A stretch of DNA of 10,417 nt from Propionibacteriaceae bacterium (GTDB taxonomy: Bacteria > Actinomycetota > Actinomycetes > Propionibacteriales > Propionibacteriaceae). Below are positions 5,704-10,417 of this stretch, in pieces (position 1 is the first letter of the stretch; every line of letters starts with the position of its first letter). The position numbers were made by a program, and so were the translations under genes. The notes below the pieces were generated by a model that worked only from the letters and a program-made list of their open reading frames with translations, made no database searches and was not told where the DNA came from. The stretch is from contig CAJPNZ010000107.1 in NCBI GenBank assembly GCA_905372155.1, forward strand, positions 1 to 10,417. The letters run 5' to 3'.

Positions 5704-7332
5704 TCAACTCACCTCGACCGATCTGCGGGAAGCGACGAGAACGCTGACGGGGAGGCCGAGCACAACCGCTCCGAGTGCCGCCCACCACGCCGGCCCCTGA
5801 AGGATGCCGAACAGAGGCAGGAAGATGAAGGCGGAGACAATGGCCGCCTGGGTCAGAAAGATGGGCATCATCCGAATTGAGCGCAGCAGACGATAGCCTG
5901 ACAAGGAGACGAGATCCTCGAAATTCATCCCCGGGGACAGGGCTTCTGACTTTCGGAGCAGCACCTCCAGGGCGTCAACGGGTGAAGCCATGCAGAGCCT
6001 GGTTGTGGGGAGGGACAGGAGGATGGCGAAAACCGCTCCGATGGCCAGCGCGGCGATGCTCAGCCCAATGCCGAGGGATTCAAAGCCGAGAAATGCGATC
6101 AGCAGTGTGCATCCGCTTGTGAGGAAAAGGGTGACGGGCAGCGCCAAGCGCTGCAAAATCTTTTTGGTTGACTCGTAGTAGTTCAATCTGGTTGGTCGGC
6201 CCGTCTGCCTGAAAATTCGCAAGGCCTTGATTGCCGAGCCGAATTCAAATACGGCTGGGTAGTGGGCGGCGAACCCTCGCGGTACTGCCGTGACGATTAC
6301 ATAGATCTGCACTGCCGTGAGTGAAAGAATCGCGGCTGGATTGCTCAGCCTGGGGATTATCGAGAGATCGAATCCGACCAGCAGCCAGAACTCCATGGGA
6401 ACGATCACGCTGAGTTCGCTGTGTCCATGGCGTGGAGAGAGTTTTCGCAGCTGGGAAACGATCACCCGCCCGAATGAAGCCGCTCTCGGTGAACGAGTCA
6501 TCCGATCGACGTAATGACTTCGGAAACCGTCCGGGGTGGTGACCCCCATGTGGGAGGATCTCACGAGGAAGACCGCTACTGCCAAGAGGGTTAGGGCGAC
6601 CACACCTGCGTGAATGAACCACGTGCTGTTGTACGTGTTGCTGGCCGTCTGGAGCAGCGAGCTGTACAGGACGTTGACCGCTTCCGTTCCGGCGAGGTCA
6701 CTCCTGCCGCTGAGGACCGCGCTCCTGAGCTCGGAAAGAAGACTGAAGATGGCGGACCAAACCCAAGCGGATCCCGTTGCGATGACGGCCCCGCTCAGGG
6801 CGTATGAGACCATCCCGGATATGCTGTTTACCCTCATCCTGAAGAAAGAGCGAGAGACGAAGATGGTGTATGCGCCCGCCATCAGGACCACCAGCGAGAG
6901 AATCGCGCGCCAGCCGGCCGTGAGGACTGTGAATACGCCCCAGAAAATTACTGTTCCGAGGTTCTTGAACAACGAGAACCAGAAGATGTTGTCAATCAGA
7001 AAAATCCCGGATGTATCTCGGTTTTTCTGAATGAAATGTATGTACCCCGACCTGTAGCGCCGCAGATGCACATCCAAGTCGTCAAACAGTGGCGAGAGGG
7101 CCGTCAGGGTGATGATCGTGAGGGCGAGCGGGAGCAGAAGGTTGTTGCTCGTGTATCGCCCTATGACCAGAAGAGAAACCCAGCTGACGAGCAGCTGTAC
7201 GAGCCAACGCCCGGCGATCAGGGCGGGATACCACGTGTTGACGTTGATCCTTGTGAAGGATGACCAGAGCTGTGATGCGGCGAGGTCCGCATTCTTGTTC
7301 AGGAGAAAGGAGAGCCTGAATCTTCCTGTCAT
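5704..7332 (-). CDS. Large polytopic ABC-type permease, 542 aa
   Basis: Membrane subunit of the transporter. I count roughly 12 hydrophobic segments, at about residues 41-58, 64-83, 121-140, 143-160, 176-200, 237-257, 309-326, 334-352, 394-415, 420-440, 490-510 and 515-535. They fall in two sets of six separated by a basic cytoplasmic stretch (~260-305), so it may be a fused pair of six-helix permeases. I do not recognise the family; the layout loosely recalls SkfF-like permeases of peptide-export operons, which is inference. ATG 7332 overlaps the stop of a short upstream frame as ATGA; no longer start is possible because an in-frame TGA lies 8 codons upstream. Its own ribosome binding site is weak (GGGG about 8 bases upstream). 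Base composition is less GC-rich than the flanking housekeeping genes. Confidence 0.82.
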   Translation of the reverse strand: MTGRFRLSFLLNKNADLAASQLWSSFTRINVNTWYPALIAGRWLVQLLVSWVSLLVIGRYTSNNLLLPLALTIITLTALSPLFDDLDVHLRRYRSGYIHFIQKNRDTSGIFLIDNIFWFSLFKNLGTVIFWGVFTVLTAGWRAILSLVVLMAGAYTIFVSRSFFRMRVNSISGMVSYALSGAVIATGSAWVWSAIFSLLSELRSAVLSGRSDLAGTEAVNVLYSSLLQTASNTYNSTWFIHAGVVALTLLAVAVFLVRSSHMGVTTPDGFRSHYVDRMTRSPRAASFGRVIVSQLRKLSPRHGHSELSVIVPMEFWLLVGFDLSIIPRLSNPAAILSLTAVQIYVIVTAVPRGFAAHYPAVFEFGSAIKALRIFRQTGRPTRLNYYESTKKILQRLALPVTLFLTSGCTLLIAFLGFESLGIGLSIAALAIGAVFAILLSLPTTRLCMASPVDALEVLLRKSEALSPGMNFEDLVSLSGYRLLRSIRMMPIFLTQAAIVSAFIFLPLFGILQGPAWWAALGAVVLGLPVSVLVASRRSVEVS

Positions 7333-7364
7333 TGTATCGCCCCGTCCTCGTCAGGACCCTCCAC
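7329..7364 (-). CDS. Possible 11-codon leader ORF upstream of the permease
   Basis: GTG 7364 follows a strong ribosome binding site, AAGGGGG (7379-7373), by 8 bases and opens an 11-residue frame (VEGPDEDGAIQ as codons) whose TGA overlaps the permease ATG in ATGA. The permease itself has only a weak site, so translation could reach it by coupling from this short frame. The same frame reads open upstream for ~28 further codons without a good start, so it could also be the end of an eroded gene. Confidence 0.25.
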   Translation of the reverse strand: MEGPDEDGAIQ

Positions 7365-7564
7365 TCTGATGTCCCCCTTCGGACTGATCAGGCCACGAGC
7401 TCTATGCCCATGAAGGAAAGTGTATGCACGAACGGTCTGGATGCGCCAGGGTTCCCCGGATCACTTTGAAACTCTTGACTTTCGTTGGTGTTCGGCAAAC
7501 ACGCATGTTGCCATTCGTCAAGGGTGCTGCGGGCCGGTTCGACCAGCATGGCTCCTGAAACGGG
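7333..7564. other. 232-bp gap upstream of transporter operon
   Basis: Lies between the DUF1877-like gene and the permease, both on the minus strand, so it should hold the operon promoter. I see no convincing -35/-10 pair; TACACT (minus, 7424-7419) is a possible -10 without a matching -35. GTGTT-TGCCG-AACAC gives a small hairpin. Two short ORFs are listed separately. No tRNA or insertion sequence end was recognised. Confidence 0.4.
7388..7549 (-). CDS. Possible 53-aa peptide gene upstream of ABC operon
   Basis: ATG 7549 opens a 53-codon frame ending at TGA 7390-7388, 15 bases after the DUF1877-like stop. AGGAG lies only 2 bases before the ATG, which is too close for good initiation. The product has a hydrophilic front with one Cys at about residue 17, a Gln/Asn/Ser/Pro-rich middle and a hydrophobic end (SFMGIELVA). 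No known precursor motif (double-glycine leader, Ser/Thr/Cys-rich core) is visible. Its position ahead of an orphan exporter makes it worth listing, but it may equally be a chance frame or the remnant of a larger gene. Confidence 0.22.
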   Translation of the reverse strand: MLVEPARSTLDEWQHACLPNTNESQEFQSDPGNPGASRPFVHTLSFMGIELVA

Positions 7565-8038
7565 TCAGCCGTAGACCGTGAAGACGACGTGGCGGCGTTC
7601 GGCCGCGGCCTCCAGGTAGAAGCTGCGCAGGTCCGCCAGCGACTCCAGGGCGTAGCTCTCCTCCTCCGGTCCGTGTTCCGGGCCGCGCAGGTCCTCGGGC
7701 ATGCCGGTGTAGGCGCGGTGGAAGTCGTCGTCGCCGAAGGCCTCCAGCCACCGGGCGATCTCCTCCACCTCGTCCGGGCTGGAGTGGGTGACCCAGACGT
7801 CGTCGTCCTCGTGGAGGGTGCGGGCCCCGCCGATGACACCCCGGGCGGGCCATTTGTCGTCCTCACCGTCGGGGGCCAGGGCGTTGTGGATGGGCTCCCA
7901 CGCCCTGTCGGTCTGGCAGGCGCGGTCGAAGAGTTCCTCGTCCTCCTCGAACTCCTCCAGGATGTCCGCCAGGTCCTCCTCGTTGTCCGTCAGGCGGGAG
8001 ACGTCAGCTGCGTCGAGGCGGAGGTGAAGTCCAAGCAT
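7565..8038 (-). CDS. DUF1877/YfbM-like protein
   Basis: A soluble, acidic protein of 157 aa resembling the DUF1877 (YfbM) family: an N-terminal strand/helix (MLGLHLRLDAADVSRL), a very acidic helix (EEFEEDEELFD), a central segment beginning AWEPIHNAL, a threonine/histidine loop VTHSSPDEV, and a hydrophobic C-terminal strand HVVFTVYG. The family's biochemical role is unknown to me. An in-frame ATG at 8059 would add seven residues, but neither start has a good ribosome binding site and the family begins near the second Met, so I chose 8038. It follows the 111-aa gene by 55 bases in the same direction. In toxin/immunity neighbourhoods such stand-alone small acidic proteins are often accessory immunity genes; here that is only inference. 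Confidence 0.7.
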   Translation of the reverse strand: MLGLHLRLDAADVSRLTDNEEDLADILEEFEEDEELFDRACQTDRAWEPIHNALAPDGEDDKWPARGVIGGARTLHEDDDVWVTHSSPDEVEEIARWLEAFGDDDFHRAYTGMPEDLRGPEHGPEEESYALESLADLRSFYLEAAAERRHVVFTVYG

Positions 8039-8093
8039 GGAGGCAGCATAAGGGGCCATCCCGGGGTGGGAACAGAATCTTTCCTCGTGAATG

Positions 8094-8429
8094 TCATTTT
8101 CTGATGCGCAGGACGCCGTTCAATTTCGATGCCAGCGTGACGGCCAACTGCATGGTGGTTCTGTCCGGCTGGTCGAGGAGCACGAGGTCAGTCCACCAGG
8201 TGAAGGTGTCCGGGGGATCGTGGAGAGCGGCCCTGGCCTCGGTGTCGTCCAGGATCGGTTTCGGGTTGTGCACCCGCAGCAGCGGGGCGCCGGTTTCCGA
8301 GAACATGGTGCTGAACGCGCCAATGCTCCACTGCGTCACCGTGCCTGAGCCGACTATGGCACTGAGAACCAGCTGCTGGAGTTCGAGGGTTGGGGGAGTC
8401 TCGCTCAGGAGAACCAGTTCAACGGCCAT
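8094..8429 (-). CDS. 111-aa protein resembling the N-terminal part of DUF6177
   Basis: No experimentally described family known to me. It starts at ATG 8429, overlapping the preceding stop by one base (TGATG), so the two genes are translationally coupled. The protein is a soluble alpha/beta type: a hydrophobic first strand (AVELVLLSETP), a middle segment with GAPLLRVHNP, a tryptophan-containing strand TFTWWTDLVLL and a helix ending LASKLNGVLRIRK. The WWT-strand-helix pattern is like the N-terminal half of actinobacterial DUF6177 proteins as I remember them, while the 359-aa neighbour resembles their second half. If so, one family is here split into two genes with the order reversed. It could be a small chaperone-like or immunity-associated protein. 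Confidence 0.62.
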   Translation of the reverse strand: MAVELVLLSETPPTLELQQLVLSAIVGSGTVTQWSIGAFSTMFSETGAPLLRVHNPKPILDDTEARAALHDPPDTFTWWTDLVLLDQPDRTTMQLAVTLASKLNGVLRIRK

Positions 8430-9508
8430 CAGTGGTGTTCCTTCCCGGGGTGATCGACGGGCGTGCCACCCAGAGCCGCGGTCAGTCTCTCCTGGTCCAG
8501 GGTGTGCGTGAAGGTGATCATCTGATGCCAGAAGTCGTCTCCCCGGCTGAAACGCACCAGCAGGCTGGGGGCTTTCCTCAAACCGACGGGAGTGACATCG
8601 TGGGTTCGGGAGATTTCCTCCATGTCGATCCGCAGGTCACGCACGGCCGGGGGGCCGATGAGCGCGGCCAGTGGTACCTCGCCGTGCCGTTGGATCGCGA
8701 ACTGCCCGAGGGAACCGTCTCGTTTTTCCGCCTCACCGTAGGAGACGATCGCGATGTTGGGCCGGAAGCGGGTCCCAAGCTCCATCAGTGTCCCCGTGAT
8801 CGCCGGGTGCATGGCGAGGGAGGCCCCGTCGGGAAGACCGATTGGCTGTCCGTAAGGACCGGTTGGCAGCAGTCCACGTGTGTGTTCCAGCAATCCCTGG
8901 TCGGTTCTGGCGACGGCGATGCTGACCATGGCGTCCCGGTCGCTTCGCCCGAGATGGCGGCGGGTGAGTGGCATCTGCTGTTGCAGGGATGTGGTGAGGG
9001 CGGTGAGATCCCAGGGTGTGGCCAGGGGTTCGCACTCGTCCCACCGGATGAGGCGCCCGCCCCCGAGTCCGGAGATCATGTGTTCAGCCACCCTGCCGCA
9101 CCGGGTGTTGTTGCGCGCGCGTTCTCGCGAGAAAACCTCGAAGAAGAAAGTTCCCAGCCCAGGTTGATCTCTTCCCCGTTCGAAGGACGACAACCTGGGG
9201 CGGGCCGGGGAGAGGTCCTGCCACAGGTCGGCCATACCGGAGATGGGCAGCCCGGTGATGGCGTCGTAGTCGCGGCCCTCGGGATCCTGCACCACCCAGC
9301 GGCCACCCGCGTTTCGAAGTTCGTCGGCGACGAACCACCCGATGTGGGCCGATTCCTTGGTGAGCAGCACCGGCCGTTGCCCGTCATGGCGTGCCTCAAG
9401 GATGAAGGAACGTATCGGCTCGGTGAGGATCACCTGGTCGCACTCCGAGATGAACAACCGGATGCCCGGTTCCCAGAACTCGGCGAACTGGGGATCTGAA
9501 GTGGTCAT
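8429..9508 (-). CDS. DUF6177-like protein, 359 aa
   Basis: Predicted soluble cytosolic protein; no signal peptide or membrane helix. Features recalling DUF6177 are an early VILTEPIRSFIL segment, then GGRWVVQDPEGRDYDAITG at about 67-85, a central WDECEPLATPWDLTAL, a strand SIAVARTDQGLLEH, and a C-terminal region with AALIGPPAVRDLR. I know DUF6177 as an uncharacterised actinobacterial family often met near type VII secretion and secreted-toxin genes; the assignment is from memory of its pattern. Start is ATG 9508 with no clear ribosome binding site; the stop overlaps the 111-aa gene in TGATG. It lies downstream of the ankyrin and toxin-remnant genes in the same direction, consistent with a service role at a toxin locus. 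Codon use is GC-rich, unlike the ankyrin gene beside it. Confidence 0.66.
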   Translation of the reverse strand: MTTSDPQFAEFWEPGIRLFISECDQVILTEPIRSFILEARHDGQRPVLLTKESAHIGWFVADELRNAGGRWVVQDPEGRDYDAITGLPISGMADLWQDLSPARPRLSSFERGRDQPGLGTFFFEVFSRERARNNTRCGRVAEHMISGLGGGRLIRWDECEPLATPWDLTALTTSLQQQMPLTRRHLGRSDRDAMVSIAVARTDQGLLEHTRGLLPTGPYGQPIGLPDGASLAMHPAITGTLMELGTRFRPNIAIVSYGEAEKRDGSLGQFAIQRHGEVPLAALIGPPAVRDLRIDMEEISRTHDVTPVGLRKAPSLLVRFSRGDDFWHQMITFTHTLDQERLTAALGGTPVDHPGKEHH

Positions 9509-9601
9509 GGTTCAGGCTACTGCGCAGCAGGGAGGGTCGGGGGCCACACGTGAACGAGTTGGTAGACCGACCCGGCCACCTCCGAGATGGCTCCACCGCG
9601 G

Positions 9602-10156
9602 TCAGTTGAATTCGGGTCGGGGTGAGGGGCCGTGTTGGAGGTAGTCGTGCATGCGCCGGTGGAGGTCGGGGTGTTGTTGCGCATCGAGGTCGACGTATTC
9701 TTTCAGTGTTACGGGTTTTCCGAAGGCTTTGCCGACGATGATGTCCCAGTCGATTCCGGGGTAGGAGAAGATGACGTCGTAGAAGGGTCCGAGTTCTTTG
9801 TCGCTGATGCCGTAGTTTTCAATGATTGCATAGATTGGGAGGTTCCATTTGGGTGCTTTGAGGTTGATGTCGGCTCCGCCGTCGAGGAAGCGTTGCAGCA
9901 GCTTCGCCTCTCCGATGTAGTCATGCTTACGTTTTCCGAACATGACGTGTAGGATGTTGATTTTTTCGCTCGGCTTGACTCGGGTTGGATCTGCTCCGTG
10001 GTCGAGCATCCAGTTCGCGATCTCCACCCGGGCGGTCAGATCCTCGTTTTTGAAAACACTGAAAAAGAAGTGTTTCCAGTCGAAGTCTGGGTTCTCGGCG
10101 AGTGCTTCCTTGAATTCTTCCAGGGTGCCTTCTTCGATGGCGTCGTATGCGTCCAT
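9602..10156 (-). CDS. Ankyrin-repeat protein, probable toxin immunity protein
   Basis: A soluble 184-aa protein with at least two ankyrin-type units: one around residues 44-75 (IANWMLDHGADPTRV) and one around 83-112 (KLLQRFLDGGADINLK), each with the helix-turn GAD hallmark; the N-terminal helices (DAIEEGTLEEFKEAL) look like a cap. ATG 10156 is set by AGGAG at 10168-10164, 7 bases upstream. It begins 54 bp after the end of a GH-E nuclease toxin fragment on the same strand. Ankyrin proteins directly downstream of polymorphic-toxin nuclease domains are a known class of immunity protein that binds and blocks the partner. Codon use is much richer in T at third positions than in neighbouring genes, a sign of transfer. 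An ankyrin scaffold of other function is possible. Confidence 0.78.
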   Translation of the reverse strand: MDAYDAIEEGTLEEFKEALAENPDFDWKHFFFSVFKNEDLTARVEIANWMLDHGADPTRVKPSEKINILHVMFGKRKHDYIGEAKLLQRFLDGGADINLKAPKWNLPIYAIIENYGISDKELGPFYDVIFSYPGIDWDIIVGKAFGKPVTLKEYVDLDAQQHPDLHRRMHDYLQHGPSPRPEFN

Positions 10157-10163
10157 GGATTTT

Positions 10164-10168
10164 CTCCT
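10164..10168 (-). promoter_or_regulatory. Strong ribosome binding site (AGGAG) of ankyrin gene
   Basis: AGGAG on the minus strand, 7 bases before ATG 10156. It fixes the start and suggests good independent translation even though the upstream toxin frame is broken. Confidence 0.7.
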
Positions 10169-10210
10169 CTGGGATGATGGCGGAATTGAGATTTGCAGAT
10201 TCGGGTTCGG

Positions 10211-10417
10211 TTATTCGTCGATGTGCGAGCGGTTTCGCATGGGGTCCTCCACGCGATAGTTCTTTGGATCTCGGTATCGTTTCAGGAATTGTTCCTTGGT
10301 GATTCTTCCTGAGAGGTAGTCATCTCGGAGGTCGCTGTATTTGGCATCTTGGATGTGTCCCATGAGGCTTATTCATAGGGGTGTTTTGGTTTTCCTCAGC
10401 TAGCGCTTTGTCCTGAG
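10211..10417 (-). pseudogene. C-terminal end of GH-E family nuclease toxin, frameshifted
   Basis: The last 50 codons (10363-10211, stop TAA) read MGH, then YLSG, QFLKRYRDPKNYR, VEDP and NRSHIDE. These match the C-terminal signature of GH-E toxins (HNH/EndoVII superfamily nuclease domains of polymorphic toxins), where I recall ...KPWDMGH... followed by QFL..Y..P..YR.E.P..NRSH..E. Just upstream this frame is closed by a TGA four codons before MGH, whereas another frame is open to the window edge and ends in ...NTPMNKP at 10365. Between the NKP codons and the ATG of MGH only one base (C, 10364) remains. Loss of 5 bp from a KP-WD-MGH sequence would explain this exactly. The main toxin body lies beyond the window. 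The downstream ankyrin gene is its likely immunity partner. Alternatives are a stand-alone 50-aa cassette or a sequencing error. Confidence 0.68.

Noticed and set aside
7530..7552. GGTTCGACC resembling a tRNA T-arm
   Set aside because: The flanking bases do not form a 5-bp T-stem, and no acceptor stem, anticodon arm or D-arm can be built.
7402..7866. 154-codon minus-strand ORF overlapping the DUF1877-like gene
   Set aside because: Out-of-frame shadow rich in Arg/Pro/Thr; the family-like frame is the other one.
8390..9499. 369-codon plus-strand ORF opposite the 359-aa gene
   Set aside because: Antisense shadow; the minus-strand frame has sensible protein composition and a coupled neighbour.
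1..10417. CRISPR array, rRNA, complete insertion sequence or integrase
   Set aside because: No regularly spaced repeat series, no rRNA-like segments, and no transposase or integrase motifs seen in either strand.

Overview
The window is high-G+C bacterial DNA with actinobacterial features: GC-rich third codon positions, GTG starts, TANNNT-type -10 candidates, and an MprA/MprB-like two-component pair. A member of the Propionibacteriaceae would fit, but that placement is an impression from protein style and was not tested.

Left part (1-4534), ordinary chromosome. The 3' end of a proline-rich single-pass membrane protein (1-399, +) converges on a histidine kinase / response regulator operon (690-2815, -). 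The 290-bp gap between them holds two copies of a ~45-bp module about 103 bp apart. Each copy has a TACAC-CC-GTGTA palindrome followed by two TGTGG (DnaA-box-like) elements. Divergent from the regulator are a low-molecular-weight protein tyrosine phosphatase (2991-3440, +) and a long-form ornithine carbamoyltransferase (3542-4534, +). A perfect actinobacterial-type DnaA box lies between these two.

Right part (4647-10417), an accessory segment read entirely from the minus strand. Read in the direction of transcription, from the right edge, it holds: (1) the C-terminal end of a polymorphic toxin with a GH-E type HNH/EndoVII nuclease signature, apparently broken by a short deletion; (2) an ankyrin-repeat protein 54 bp downstream, the probable cognate immunity protein; (3) a 359-aa and a 111-aa protein in TGATG overlap that together resemble DUF6177, a family I associate with secreted-toxin loci; (4) a DUF1877/YfbM-like protein; (5) a 232-bp gap with short ORFs; (6) a compact four-gene ABC transporter operon: a 542-aa polytopic permease, an 80-aa membrane protein, a 216-aa ATPase and a 58-aa membrane protein that overlaps the ATPase gene and is easily missed.

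The transporter operon and the toxin/ankyrin end are visibly less GC-rich than the housekeeping genes, which suggests acquisition by transfer. The most interesting points are the broken toxin with a retained partner gene, the transporter operon with two tiny membrane subunits and a possible leader ORF, and the duplicated palindrome/DnaA-box-like module between convergent genes.
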